A stretch of DNA of 56,292 nucleotides, from positions 1 to 56,292 of the forward strand of contig JAFZKK010000065.1 in assembly GCA_017551905.1 (NCBI GenBank). The letters run 5' to 3'. Positions within the stretch are counted from its first letter, which is position 1, and each line of letters opens with the position of its first letter. This stretch comes from Salinivirgaceae bacterium (GTDB lineage Bacteria; Bacteroidota; Bacteroidia; Bacteroidales; SZUA-534). Below, piece by piece: positions 24,116 through 34,122 of the stretch. A program made the position numbers and the translations under genes. The notes beneath the pieces were generated by a model that ran no database searches, was not told the DNA's origin, and worked only from the letters and a program-made list of their open reading frames with translations.

Positions 24116-25976
24116 ATCGCCCGAAATAGACAAGAAGCACGTTGATGTCGTTCGGGCTGACGCCTGATATACGCGATGCCTGGCCGATGGTTGTCGGAGC
24201 ATATTTAGTCAGTTTGGTCCGCGCCTCAATGGTTATCGACTGCAGCTTTGAATAGTCAAAGTTCTCGGGGATTTTCAAGTTTTCAAGTTTTCGCAGCTTC
24301 TCGGCATTGTTCTTCTCGCGTTCCACGTAACCAGAATATTTGATGTCAAACTCCGCTCCCTCTATCACTTCGCGTGTTGTGTTTTTGTATTCAAACAGGG
24401 CGTCTAGCGACTCAATCATATTGTTCAGCGTGATGTTTGGCCGCGAAAGTATTTGTGAGCATTTTTGACCTTCAACCACCGGTGATTCATTGTTTTCCGA
24501 CAGAAATATATTAGCGTCTTCAACCCTCACTTTAGTTGATTTTAAGAAACCGACTAAGTCAGAGATTTTCTTTTCTTTTTCTTGATATTGTTTCAGTTGT
24601 TCTTCTTTGGCCAGCCCTATTTTATATGATTTTTCGGTCAAACGTGCATCGGCATTATCTTGGCGCAGCAACATTCGATATTCGGCACGGCTAGTGAACA
24701 TTCGGTAAGGTTCGTCAACGCCTTTATAGATAAGGTCGTCAATAAGCACGCCAATGTAAGCCTCATCTCGATTCAAAACAAAAGGCTCTTTCTCGTTGCA
24801 GAAAAGATGGGCGTTAATGCCTGCAACAATTCCTTGTGCAGCGGCTTCTTCGTATCCGGTTGTGCCATTGATTTGTCCCGCAAAATATAGTCCAGAGATT
24901 AGTTTTGTCTCCAAGGTGGGCTTTAATTGAGTTGGCGGAAAATAGTCATACTCAATAGCATATCCCGGGCGATATATCTTGGCGTTTTCGAGTCCCGGTA
25001 TCTTGTGAATAGCCTCGTATTGAACCTGCCATGGCAACGATGATGAGAAACCGTTTATATAATATTCGTTGGTTGAAAAACCTTCCGGCTCCAAAAACAA
25101 CTGATGCGAGTCCTTATCACTAAATGTAACAAGTTTGCTCTCGATGCTCGGACAATATCGCGGACCTATGCCAATAATCGTATGATTGAATATTGGAGAG
25201 TCAACAAAACCTTTGCGTAATTCTTCATGTACGGCCTCGTTTGTGCGTGTAATATAACAAGGTATCTGCCTGTCGTGATACGGTTTTTTTGTGGTGTAGC
25301 TGAAAAAATACGGGTCATCGTCACCATTTTGGATGGTGCATTTGCTGAAATCGATGGTTTTTCCGTTGATTCTGGCAGGTGTTCCAGTCTTCATCCTGCC
25401 TGACTCAAATCCTAACGAAACAAGATTTTCAGTCAATCCCGACGATGGCAATTCAGAAAACCGGCCACCCGAAAACTGAACTCGACCAACGTGCATCATT
25501 CCATTAAGAAATGTGCCATTGGTGAGAACAACCGTTTTTGAGTTAAACTCAAACCCGAGTTGGGTTTTCACTCCGCGAACTTTTTCACCTTCAGTCAATA
25601 TAGAAACAACACTGTCTTGAAACAAATCAAGATTTTCGATGCTTTCGAGCTGTTTGCGCCATTCTATCGAGAACAAAGTGCGGTCGCATTGGGCACGCGG
25701 ACTCCACATAGCCGGTCCTTTCGACCTGTTTAACATTCGATATTGTATGGCCGATTTGTCGGTTATAATGCCTGTATATCCTCCCAAAGCGTCAATTTCC
25801 TTAACAATCTGGCCTTTTGCAATGCCGCCGATAGCCGGATTACACGACATACAAGCAAATTTTGTCATGTCCATTGTAATCAAAAGAGTTTTGGAACCCA
25901 TATTTGCGGCAGCGGCGGCAGCTTCACAACCAGCATGACCGCCTCCTACAACAATAACATCGTATTCAAAATCCAT
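24114..25976 (-). CDS. mnmG: tRNA uridine-5-carboxymethylaminomethyl modification enzyme MnmG (GidA)
   Basis: The protein has 620 residues, full length. With MnmE it installs the cmnm5 group on wobble uridine of several tRNAs using FAD and methylene-tetrahydrofolate. The FAD site is [65 protein letters not shown] and the C-terminal [15 protein letters not shown] are family signatures. It ends the long minus-strand operon, with a one-base gap to ybeY. A parS-like site overlaps its stop. Confidence 0.98.
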   Translation of the reverse strand: MDFEYDVIVVGGGHAGCEAAAAAANMGSKTLLITMDMTKFACMSCNPAIGGIAKGQIVKEIDALGGYTGIITDKSAIQYRMLNRSKGPAMWSPRAQCDRTLFSIEWRKQLESIENLDLFQDSVVSILTEGEKVRGVKTQLGFEFNSKTVVLTNGTFLNGMMHVGRVQFSGGRFSELPSSGLTENLVSLGFESGRMKTGTPARINGKTIDFSKCTIQNGDDDPYFFSYTTKKPYHDRQIPCYITRTNEAVHEELRKGFVDSPIFNHTIIGIGPRYCPSIESKLVTFSDKDSHQLFLEPEGFSTNEYYINGFSSSLPWQVQYEAIHKIPGLENAKIYRPGYAIEYDYFPPTQLKPTLETKLISGLYFAGQINGTTGYEEAAAQGIVAGINAHLFCNEKEPFVLNRDEAYIGVLIDDLIYKGVDEPYRMFTSRAEYRMLLRQDNADARLTEKSYKIGLAKEEQLKQYQEKEKKISDLVGFLKSTKVRVEDANIFLSENNESPVVEGQKCSQILSRPNITLNNMIESLDALFEYKNTTREVIEGAEFDIKYSGYVEREKNNAEKLRKLENLKIPENFDYSKLQSITIEARTKLTKYAPTTIGQASRISGVSPNDINVLLVYFGR

Positions 25977-25977
25977 C

Positions 25978-26391
25978 TTAAATGAATAAAGGAAGATATT
26001 GATTTTCTTTTTGGCGCATCAGTTTCGCATCTTCATCAGTTTTATCCTTATAGCCGATAAAATGCAAAACACCATGAACCATAACGCGCGCAAGTTCTTT
26101 TTCAAATTCTACAGCATACTCTTTGGCGTTATCTTTTACAGTATCGACACTGATGAAAATGTCGCCCGAAATAATGCCGTCTTCCGAATAATCGAAAGAA
26201 ATGACATCGGTGTAATAATCATGATTCAAATATTGCTTGTTGATGTTGAGCAAATATTCATCGGAACAAAAAATGTAATTGACTTCGCCTAAGGTTCTGT
26301 TTTCGTTAGCTAAAACAGTTTCGATATTTTTTTCGACATTCAAGCCGCTGACATCAAACTCGTCAGTTTCCTCAAAAAAGAAATTAATCAC
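25978..26391 (-). CDS. ybeY: Endoribonuclease YbeY (rRNA maturation factor)
   Basis: The protein has 137 residues. YbeY is a zinc-dependent endoribonuclease acting in 16S rRNA 3' processing and ribosome quality control. The metal site reads [11 protein letters not shown]: the first two histidines are present, and the third position of the usual HxxxHxxxxxH is Asp. [13 protein letters not shown] and GDIFIS are conserved. The start is GTG at 26389-26391, overlapping the stop of the upstream gene by one base. No ATG fits the conserved N-terminus. Confidence 0.92.
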   Translation of the reverse strand: MINFFFEETDEFDVSGLNVEKNIETVLANENRTLGEVNYIFCSDEYLLNINKQYLNHDYYTDVISFDYSEDGIISGDIFISVDTVKDNAKEYAVEFEKELARVMVHGVLHFIGYKDKTDEDAKLMRQKENQYLPLFI

Positions 26392-26786
26392 TATATATTA
26401 AATATTAAGGTTACTTCTGCCCCGTTTTTATCGAATTTCAGGTCATCGGTCAGATTTCGCATAAGGAAAATGCCACGTCCATCGGGTTGTTCAATCAGTT
26501 CTGGTTTTGTTGGGTCAGGAATTTTATCAATATCAAATCCCGGACCTTCGTCAGAAACAGTTATTTGAAGAATATGTTTGTCGCGGAGAACTTTGATACG
26601 AACTTGCTTTGCCGGGTCCGATTTATTGCCGTGAACAATAGCGTTCGTTACCGCTTCAATAGTCGATATAAGAATGTTACCATACAATTCGGTGGCAATC
26701 GACTGTTCAATAGCCAGTTCGTCAATAAAATTCTCGACAAAATAAACATTGTCTATCTTCGACTTTATTATCAATTCGTTATTCAT
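26391..26786 (-). CDS. Small ATP-binding protein of the RsbW/SpoIIAB HATPase type
   Basis: The protein has 131 residues and consists of a single HATPase domain: N-box TIEAVTNAIVHGNKSD, G1 box VSDEGPGFD, G2 region PDGRGIFLMRNLTDDL. Such proteins are often anti-sigma-factor serine kinases, but no sigma factor, anti-anti-sigma factor or PP2C gene is nearby. It overlaps the DUF4175 gene by 8 bases and ybeY by 1, so translation is probably coupled. The role is unknown; the conserved link to envelope and RNA-processing genes is suggestive only. Confidence 0.85.
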   Translation of the reverse strand: MNNELIIKSKIDNVYFVENFIDELAIEQSIATELYGNILISTIEAVTNAIVHGNKSDPAKQVRIKVLRDKHILQITVSDEGPGFDIDKIPDPTKPELIEQPDGRGIFLMRNLTDDLKFDKNGAEVTLIFNI

Positions 26787-29700
26787 TTGCTGTTGTATTT
26801 AACTGATTGATATATTCTTCGTACTTCTTTTTGTAAAACGAATTTAACCTCAAATTGTTCTTGTTCAACAAATCCACATTCTTATCAAAAGTAAAATCTT
26901 CCGGCAAATTATCGGGCGATTTTCTATTAATATTTTTCGACGCAGTCGATTCGCGTTTATTATCCTCCTCTCGTTCATTTTCGGCATTCTCAGCTTCAAG
27001 CAGTTTTGTAAGAATTTTTTGCTGGCGAAGCATTGTTTGTGCCGAAAGCCTATTGTTTGCCAAATCGCGATGATTAGCCTGCATTAGTTTTTCAATTTCT
27101 TGCAAGATTTTTGCGGTTTTGTCATCAATATCAGAGTTATACATCATTTGTTGAAGCATTTGTTGATATATCTCATTCTGCACCAGCGATTTTGCTAACT
27201 CGTTATTTAATTGTTTGCCGTTGTCGTTTTTCATCTGATTCAACAAATCCTTCATCTGATTCTTTAAACTCTCCTGCATTTTACGCATATCAGACAATGA
27301 TTGTTTTGTTTCCGGCTGTTTTTTTTGCTTTTTCTTTTTACTGGGACCAGCACCTACACCATTTATATCCTTCAAAGACTCAGACAACAATAAAATCATT
27401 TCATTGGTTTGTTTCAATGCCTCGCGCTGATTTTTCTTCGCTTTATATGAATTCTGCTCCTGCATATTTTTCAACGATGAAATAAGTTCGTCTTCAATAA
27501 GAAAGGCAGATTTTGATATCTGGTTATTCAAATATGGTGTTCGGAGCGACAAGGCATAAAGACTGTCGCGAACCAATTTGAAATTATCAAGTATCTTGGT
27601 TAGTCTAATAACAGCATCTTGGTTTACTTTATTAACATCTGACATTGAAGCATATACGTTTTCCAATTCGAACGATACTTCAAAAAGATTGTCAAGCATA
27701 ACTCTCAAATCATCGGCATTTTCCGATTCGGTGGAAGCATTATTGTCATCTATCATTTTTTTCAACTCTTGTGACAACTTTTCCATTTTTTCGGCATTCT
27801 GCTTAACAGACTCATTAAAACCGTCGATATTATTTTGCTCTAGTGCATTCTTTTCGTTATTAAATTCATTTTCAATATCTTCAAACTCGCTTTCGAAATC
27901 ATTCATATCAAAAGGTCGGGTTAAAGTATTGTTTTCTTCCTTAATATTTTGGTATTCGTTTTTCAGGTCATTCAAAATCTTCTCTTGGTTATTTACATCA
28001 TCATTGAGTTTTTCTTTGTCTTTATCGACAAGCTCGGCATGTTTTTGAGAAAGCATATTAAGATTGTCGGACAGATTAAGAATGCTCTCTTCCAATTTTA
28101 TCTTTTTAGCAAGCTCATATAGCTTATCAATTGATTTTTCAAAACTTTCAAGTTCTTTTTTGATTTGCTCCGGTGTTAAATCCTTATTCTGATTGTTTGA
28201 CATCTGTTGAATCTCCTGATACATTCGTTTCATCTCATCGTCAATCAAATCTTTTATCATTTCACTGATAAGTTCTTGTTTTTCGAGCAACTCTTTGTTT
28301 TGTTCTGGCATTAACGAATTGGTGGCCTGTTTATAATCTTGGCTTATTTGATTTAACTGTTCTTCAAGTTTTTGGGTTTTATCAGATATTTGCTTCAGAA
28401 TGTTATTACGTTCCCAATCAGTTAAATTTTCATCAAGCATTTTACGTCGCAGTTTTTCGATATCAGTTTTGATTTCATTTGCTTGACTTTGCGCATTCAT
28501 AAAGCGATAAAACAATTCGTTGTATTTCTTTTCTTTATCGGCAGTCTGTTGAATAATGTTTTTAGAAGTATGATTAAAAATGGTTGACTGTGTTTTCTTT
28601 ATACCATTGACAGCATCATTATCATAAATTTCGAACCAAAACGATAAATTACGCTCTTCAAAATCAAAATTATTATCCAAATAATAGGTATAGAAGAATT
28701 TTTGCGATAGTAAATTCTTATAGATTGGAACAACGATAGTATCAATTTTATTGTTTTCTTGTTTGAATAACAATAGTTTAGTGAAACCATAGTCATCAGA
28801 AATTTTACCAATAAAATTTAACCGGCCTTCATAAGAAACACTATCATCTAATTGTGCTTGAATTTCCGGGTAAGCATCATTAACGCTAACAATGTTGAAA
28901 TTGATGAAATCGCGTTCTATGTAATTATTAGATAACCGCAATTTAAACTTGCAATTTTTCAAAACGCGCAAACGATACTTATTGACATTTTGATGCGCAA
29001 ATGCTTGTATTAGTGTAGAGTCAGGTAAAGAAATTATCGAGAGAGTATCGTAATTGGAACCATAGAAACCAAAATTCAAAAATGTTCCTTGTGGAACAAT
29101 TAAAATGTTTTGGTTTTCAACTGTGGTGTCGGTTTTATTAACATACTTAGGAAATTGTATATCAGTAGAATAAGAAGTCAATAAAGGCGGTTCGTATACA
29201 AAAACAGTATATGATTTAGAAACAAAACCCTCTGATGTAACATTAAATTTGAAAGTGTTTCGAACGCTTTTAAAAACATAATTATAAATGGTGTCTTGCT
29301 GGCGACTTAACACATAATTGTTTCCATTTGCACTGATAAAAATCTCTCTATTAGAATCATTATTTTTAATTATTATATTGATTTTCAAATCTTTTCCTTG
29401 TTCAATAAATAATGATTCTTCATCAATTTCAACAATAAGCGAATTTTTGTCAGAATATTGAACAGAATAATTCCATATTCGATTAAAGCCTTCTTGAACA
29501 GTATTATGCAGCGTTGATAATAATAATAAAACAACAATAGAAAAATAGATGCTAATTCTATTATCATGAAGAACTTTTTGTCTCACAACAACATTAAAAT
29601 CAACCTCAGAAATCAGACTAAATTTTTGAATAATACTTTCGCAAACAAGTTGTGTTTGTGGTAATTGAGACAATTCCAAGATATTAATCGGAATATCTTT

Positions 29701-30015
29701 TACTATGGCTAGTACAGACTGTATAAATAGACAAAATTCTCTGTCGGTTTTACCTTTAAATATGTGAGCTAAACAAAATAATGGTAATAATACAAAATAG
29801 AAAAATAGTCCTAAAAAGCTGATTGACAGTAAAAATAATAATATTAAACGTAGCTGACTACTAAAATTAAAACCTACTTCAAAAACAGAAGCGATGAATA
29901 TAATTGAAAGTGAATAAACAAAAACCTTGAATATTCCTTCTAAAAGCTTACGCAAATAATAAGCACGACGGAATTGATTGAGTTTTGCATTGAATTGTTC
30001 AATACTGTTATTCAT
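26779..30015 (-). CDS. Large DUF4175-type membrane protein with long coiled coils
   Basis: The protein has 1078 residues. Three hydrophobic segments lie in the first 190 residues (around 25-50, 53-80 and 150-170). A beta-rich extracytoplasmic region of about 300 residues follows. From about residue 500 to 1000 the chain is dominated by charged heptads rich in Lys, Glu, Gln and Asn, and a basic stretch KKKKQKKQPE lies near residue 900. The layout matches DUF4175 proteins known from Bacteroidetes. No enzymatic motif is visible. Its place in an operon with an EnvC-like protein and a flippase suggests an envelope structural role. The AT content is clearly above that of the sprA region. Confidence 0.75.
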   Translation of the reverse strand: MNNSIEQFNAKLNQFRRAYYLRKLLEGIFKVFVYSLSIIFIASVFEVGFNFSSQLRLILLFLLSISFLGLFFYFVLLPLFCLAHIFKGKTDREFCLFIQSVLAIVKDIPINILELSQLPQTQLVCESIIQKFSLISEVDFNVVVRQKVLHDNRISIYFSIVVLLLLSTLHNTVQEGFNRIWNYSVQYSDKNSLIVEIDEESLFIEQGKDLKINIIIKNNDSNREIFISANGNNYVLSRQQDTIYNYVFKSVRNTFKFNVTSEGFVSKSYTVFVYEPPLLTSYSTDIQFPKYVNKTDTTVENQNILIVPQGTFLNFGFYGSNYDTLSIISLPDSTLIQAFAHQNVNKYRLRVLKNCKFKLRLSNNYIERDFINFNIVSVNDAYPEIQAQLDDSVSYEGRLNFIGKISDDYGFTKLLLFKQENNKIDTIVVPIYKNLLSQKFFYTYYLDNNFDFEERNLSFWFEIYDNDAVNGIKKTQSTIFNHTSKNIIQQTADKEKKYNELFYRFMNAQSQANEIKTDIEKLRRKMLDENLTDWERNNILKQISDKTQKLEEQLNQISQDYKQATNSLMPEQNKELLEKQELISEMIKDLIDDEMKRMYQEIQQMSNNQNKDLTPEQIKKELESFEKSIDKLYELAKKIKLEESILNLSDNLNMLSQKHAELVDKDKEKLNDDVNNQEKILNDLKNEYQNIKEENNTLTRPFDMNDFESEFEDIENEFNNEKNALEQNNIDGFNESVKQNAEKMEKLSQELKKMIDDNNASTESENADDLRVMLDNLFEVSFELENVYASMSDVNKVNQDAVIRLTKILDNFKLVRDSLYALSLRTPYLNNQISKSAFLIEDELISSLKNMQEQNSYKAKKNQREALKQTNEMILLLSESLKDINGVGAGPSKKKKQKKQPETKQSLSDMRKMQESLKNQMKDLLNQMKNDNGKQLNNELAKSLVQNEIYQQMLQQMMYNSDIDDKTAKILQEIEKLMQANHRDLANNRLSAQTMLRQQKILTKLLEAENAENEREEDNKRESTASKNINRKSPDNLPEDFTFDKNVDLLNKNNLRLNSFYKKKYEEYINQLNTTANE

Positions 30016-30016
30016 T

Positions 30017-31216
30017 TCAATTTTTAATACGTGCTAACCAATCCTGAGGATTTAGCTTTTGATTTTCTTTCCAAATTTGGAATTGTAAAACTGACTTATT
30101 ACCGTCTTCATGGTCGGTAAAAATTTTACCAATAGTCTGTTTTGTTTTAACTTTATCTCCTTGTTTTACAAAAACTTCGGAAAGATTTGAATAAACCGAC
30201 AAATAATTACCATGACGTATAATAACTGTTTTATGAGCGCCTGGAATTACAAATACGCGAGTAACATCGCCATCAAAAACTGAACGAATATATGAATCCT
30301 CGGTAGTTGAAATATCGATACCATCATTACGAATGAATACACCTTTAAGCACAGGATGCGGATTTTCGCCAAAGAAACCAGTTATAACGCCACGCTCGGT
30401 TGGCCAAGGAAGTTTACTTTTATTGCTTATAAAATTGTCAGCAAGCTTCTTTTCTTCAGGTGTAAGCTGAAAAACTTTCATATCGGCCTTTTTCGACTTC
30501 TTAAGTTCCTCAGCTATCACTTTTTCAATTTCTTTCTGCAGCTTATTTGCCAGCTGAACCTGTTCATCGAGTTTCTTTTTTAGTTCAGTTTTTTGTTTGT
30601 CAAGTTGCTGAATCATAACATTTTGGTCCGACTTTTCACGCTTAAGTTCGTCGGTTTCAATACGATGTTCGGACAATAAATTTTCCTTATCAGAATGTAA
30701 TGTTTTCAGTTCCGACAGTTGTTTTTCAATTTCCAATTTGGTTTGCATAAGTTGCTTTGCTTGAAGAGTTCGGTAATTGCTATATTGCTGTAGATATTTG
30801 ATTCGTTTGAAGGCTACATTTACATTTTCAGAAGCCAAAATAAACATCATCCGGCTGTACTTGTTGCGGTTTTTATAATAATTAGTGATGATTTTGGCAT
30901 ACTCTTGCTTCAATTCCTCATAATCTTTCTCAAGATTCGAAATCAACTCTTGCTGGTCGGTTATTTTGTATTCAATAATTTGAATTTCATTATTTATGTC
31001 AGTGATAATCTTCTCACGACTTTTAATTTTTGAGTTGATTAACAATAATTTACTGTACGAGTCTTTCTTGTTTTTTTCGGTTTTGGCTATCAGCTCGTTA
31101 GTATATAAAATGTCTTTTTCGTTTTGGATTTTCTGTCGTTCAAGCTCTTGACGCGACTGAGCGAAAACACTGCAAAAAGAAAACAAAAAAATCAGTAAAA
31201 CGTTAAATCTCAACAT
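30017..31216 (-). CDS. EnvC-like murein hydrolase activator with degenerate LytM domain
   Basis: The protein has 399 residues. A signal peptide ends at SVFAQS (residue about 21), two long coiled-coil stretches cover about 21-240, and a LytM/M23 fold fills about 280-399 (GIDIST, VIIRHGNYLSVYSNLSEV, VKQGDKVKTKQTIGKI). In active M23 enzymes the zinc ligands are HxxxD and HxH. Here the first position is Asn (RNDGID) and the last is Asn (YSNL), so it should lack hydrolase activity and act, as EnvC does, by activating an amidase at the division site. It overlaps the DUF4292 gene by 14 bases. Confidence 0.88.
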   Translation of the reverse strand: MLRFNVLLIFLFSFCSVFAQSRQELERQKIQNEKDILYTNELIAKTEKNKKDSYSKLLLINSKIKSREKIITDINNEIQIIEYKITDQQELISNLEKDYEELKQEYAKIITNYYKNRNKYSRMMFILASENVNVAFKRIKYLQQYSNYRTLQAKQLMQTKLEIEKQLSELKTLHSDKENLLSEHRIETDELKREKSDQNVMIQQLDKQKTELKKKLDEQVQLANKLQKEIEKVIAEELKKSKKADMKVFQLTPEEKKLADNFISNKSKLPWPTERGVITGFFGENPHPVLKGVFIRNDGIDISTTEDSYIRSVFDGDVTRVFVIPGAHKTVIIRHGNYLSVYSNLSEVFVKQGDKVKTKQTIGKIFTDHEDGNKSVLQFQIWKENQKLNPQDWLARIKN

Positions 31217-32006
31217 CTTTCAATTCTCTTTTCTTATAGTTTTCAATCGATGGCTTAGAATGAATTGAACTCTTATTTTTCAACAAATCGACATTATCCA
31301 CATCCATTTTCAGCTCGATACTTTTCTTTTTAAAAGAAGCGACCAAAACTATTTCGGCCGGAAAATTATAATTGGCAACAAAATTAGAATAATTAACTTT
31401 TAAATAATTTCCGTCATAAGATTTATAATCAATCTTTTCGACATTGCCGAAAGAATCGAATTGTGTAGAAACAAAATAGTTCGAAATAGTGTCCGACTTA
31501 TACAAGTCGTTGACAATAAATTTTTTAAAATCAGAAAGATAATGGCAATTGTTTGTTGAAATAGAATTGCCAAAATATGAATTGGAAAATATCGAATAGC
31601 ACAACGAAAAATCGAAAATGTCGGCAAAATCAGCATAACTACCTGAATAGTATTCCTTGTCAATCTTGTTCACTATAAAAACCGAATCGGTATTAACAAA
31701 TAACTGCGCCAACTCCACTCCTACTGAATAAGATAAAATACTGATATGCAAAGAAGAATCGGCAAAAACAGACACCTTTCCGACTATTTTATTGTCTTTT
31801 CCAGCCAACGAAACAACTGATTTGAACTTATACTTTATGCTATTCGAAGCAAAAAATTGATGACGCTTATCAATCTTTGTCTGTAAAGCTGCCAAATCAG
31901 AAACCGGGCGTGTATTTGTTATTGATTTTGAACAAGATGTTATCAAAATGACTAAAAAAAACGCCAATGTTCTATTCAATGTATTTATGATTAGCGATTT
32001 TCTCAT
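31203..32006 (-). CDS. DUF4292-type lipoprotein
   Basis: The protein has 267 residues. The signal ends in a lipobox, LITSC (Cys at residue 25), so it should be lipid-anchored, most likely at the outer membrane. The rest is predominantly beta strand (SIKYKFKSVVSLAGKDNKIVGKVSVFADS, AQLFVNTDSVFIVNK), compatible with a LolA/LolB-like half barrel, which is my inference from the strand pattern. The start lies 35 bases inside the upstream TPR gene, pointing to translational coupling. Confidence 0.78.
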   Translation of the reverse strand: MRKSLIINTLNRTLAFFLVILITSCSKSITNTRPVSDLAALQTKIDKRHQFFASNSIKYKFKSVVSLAGKDNKIVGKVSVFADSSLHISILSYSVGVELAQLFVNTDSVFIVNKIDKEYYSGSYADFADIFDFSLCYSIFSNSYFGNSISTNNCHYLSDFKKFIVNDLYKSDTISNYFVSTQFDSFGNVEKIDYKSYDGNYLKVNYSNFVANYNFPAEIVLVASFKKKSIELKMDVDNVDLLKNKSSIHSKPSIENYKKRELKDVEI

Positions 32007-33687
32007 TCAATTTTGTGTTATCCTGTCCTACTCCAATTTTACTTGCTCTAATCCATTGCTCAATAGCCTGGTCAATATCGTTGTTAAAATATAGAATATC
32101 ACCGTAATGCTCAATAATTACAGCACTGCGTGTTCTATCATAATTGACGGCTTTTTCGATATATTTTAGCGCATCGGTGTAATTCTCCATTTGGAAAAGA
32201 ATCCAAGCGTATGTGTCAAGATATGTTGAATTTTCTGGCTCCTTTCGTATGGTTTTAAATGACATCTGTTCGGCCTTTTCGAGGTTTTCCTTATCGAGCG
32301 ACAAATAATAGCTGTAGTTGTTAAGAACCATAACATTATCAGGCTCAATTTCAAGCAACTTGTCAAAATAGCTGTAAGCTGTTTTCTTGTCGGAAAGTTT
32401 ATAGTTTACTTCACCAAGAAACGACAGAAAATCAGACTGCAACGGGTCGTCTTTCGAAATAATCTTATAGCCAAATTCCAATGATGTTTTTGCTTTTTCA
32501 ATTTTCGACAACTGGAAAGCGCTAATGCCATTCAACAAATAAAGAAAAGGCATATTTGGAAAATATTCAATGGCCTCGCTACTGTGTTTAAACATCGAAA
32601 TCCAATCTACCATTTGATTGTCAATCAACAATATCTGTTCCCAAATTTGATATTTGTCCTTTCGTTTTTCTATTACATTTTGTAAAGCTGTCCGGGCAAT
32701 GTCAATATTTCCCAAACTCATTTGAAAATTGGCGTAAATGGTATTAACATCCGGGTCGTTCGGGTAATTTTTGACAAGTATCTCGCACAATTGGAATAAT
32801 TTATCAAGTTCTTCTGGCGAATTGGTATGCTGCGTCTGCATTACCAAAATGTTTACTTTCACATCGGAAGGAACATCGCGGGATGGAAAGGCTTTAAAAA
32901 GCTCCGAATACATTTTGTCGTATTCGTTTGTCATCTGATAACAGCCTGCCAAACCAATATGAGAAAATCCATCGTTCGGATTGATTTTCAAAATTTCGTT
33001 GTATGTTGAAATTGAAGTTTTTATGTCATTTGTTTGCAAATAGAAATCTGCCAACAGGCGTTTGTAATGCAAGTCGTCGGGAAAAGCGGCAACAAGTTTT
33101 TCCAACTCGGCTGCAGCTTTCTTTTTCTTATTGAGTCTCAGATAGATATTTTTCTTTTGTATAGAGACAGCTTCGTCAATCCCGAATTTTTTTTCAATCA
33201 TATCGTAGATTTCCAAAACGCCGTTCAAATCGTTGGCATCAAGATAGACATCGGCAAGCGAAAGATAAAAATCAAACTCGTTAGGTTTCTGATTTATAAG
33301 TGTTTGAAAGATATTTTTAGCTTTATCGAAATGACTGTTCAAACTGTAAATTGTCCCAGCCAAATACATATACCATTCATTGTCGGGAGAAAGTGAAAGA
33401 CACTTATCTATATACTCTTCCGAAAGTTTTAATTCGTTCTTTTTCAAATAAATGGCTGCCAAACGATAAAGAATGAAAGGATTATCGGGCTTTTGGCTCA
33501 GACAAAGCTGATAATAGTTTTCGGCCAAATCGAAGTTCTCATCAAGAAAACATTTGTCGGCCTCAAAGAAATTGTAAGAGTAATTTATTTCGTCATCGAA
33601 CAAAAAGACCTCAGAATCATTGTTTTGAGCAAATGAAACAATTGAAAAAAACAGCAATAATAAAACTGAAGAAAGTCTTTTATTCAT
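31972..33687 (-). CDS. Secreted tetratricopeptide repeat protein
   Basis: The protein has 571 residues with a signal peptide ending at VSFAQNN. It is almost wholly made of TPR motifs; examples are NPFILYRLAAIYLKKNELKLSEEYIDKCLSLSP-type blocks near residue 73 and DNVMVLNNYSYYLSLDKENLEKAEQ near 435, each about 34 residues. It should be a periplasmic or outer-membrane-associated scaffold. It follows dut by three bases. Partner unknown, but the adjacent lipoprotein and EnvC-like protein are natural candidates. Confidence 0.85.
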   Translation of the reverse strand: MNKRLSSVLLLLFFSIVSFAQNNDSEVFLFDDEINYSYNFFEADKCFLDENFDLAENYYQLCLSQKPDNPFILYRLAAIYLKKNELKLSEEYIDKCLSLSPDNEWYMYLAGTIYSLNSHFDKAKNIFQTLINQKPNEFDFYLSLADVYLDANDLNGVLEIYDMIEKKFGIDEAVSIQKKNIYLRLNKKKKAAAELEKLVAAFPDDLHYKRLLADFYLQTNDIKTSISTYNEILKINPNDGFSHIGLAGCYQMTNEYDKMYSELFKAFPSRDVPSDVKVNILVMQTQHTNSPEELDKLFQLCEILVKNYPNDPDVNTIYANFQMSLGNIDIARTALQNVIEKRKDKYQIWEQILLIDNQMVDWISMFKHSSEAIEYFPNMPFLYLLNGISAFQLSKIEKAKTSLEFGYKIISKDDPLQSDFLSFLGEVNYKLSDKKTAYSYFDKLLEIEPDNVMVLNNYSYYLSLDKENLEKAEQMSFKTIRKEPENSTYLDTYAWILFQMENYTDALKYIEKAVNYDRTRSAVIIEHYGDILYFNNDIDQAIEQWIRASKIGVGQDNTKLNEKIANHKYIE

Positions 33688-33690
33688 CGT

Positions 33691-34122
33691 CTACTTACCT
33701 GTATGACCAAAGCCGCCAGCGCCGCGCTCTGTCTCGTTAATCTCTTCAACTTCAACAAAATCAACCTTTTCGTGTTTTGCAATAACCATTTGACAGATGC
33801 GTTCACCTGACTTTATTGTAAAATCTTCGTTACTCAAATTGATTAGAATTACCTTAATCTCGCCACGATAATCGGCGTCGATGGTTCCTGGCGAATTGAG
33901 CACAGTAATTCCACTTTTAATTGCCAATCCGCTGCGTGGACGAATCTGTGCTTCGTATCCATCAGGCAACTCAATATAAAGGCCTGTCGGGATAAGTTTG
34001 CGTTCAAACGGCTTTAAAACGATGTCAGCATCAATAAAAGCTCGCAAATCCATCCCGGCCGAACTTGCTGTTTCGTATGCCGGCAGCTGATTGTTTGATT
34101 TATTTATAATCTTTACACGCAT
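33691..34122 (-). CDS. dut: Deoxyuridine 5'-triphosphate nucleotidohydrolase
   Basis: The protein has 143 residues, the usual length of the trimeric dUTPase. It hydrolyses dUTP to dUMP and pyrophosphate, keeping uracil out of DNA and feeding thymidylate synthesis. All five motifs are visible: [42 protein letters not shown] and the C-terminal [12 protein letters not shown]. It overlaps the flippase gene by 10 bases. Confidence 0.97.
   Translation of the reverse strand: MRVKIINKSNNQLPAYETASSAGMDLRAFIDADIVLKPFERKLIPTGLYIELPDGYEAQIRPRSGLAIKSGITVLNSPGTIDADYRGEIKVILINLSNEDFTIKSGERICQMVIAKHEKVDFVEVEEINETERGAGGFGHTGK

Noticed and set aside
24320-24331. Second parS-like string GTTCCACGTAAC inside mnmG
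   Set aside because: It lacks the second half of the palindrome and is explained by conserved coding sequence.
26855-28048. Plus-strand frames opposite the DUF4175 gene
   Set aside because: They are serine/phenylalanine-rich mirror images of Lys/Glu-rich coiled-coil codons with no start context.
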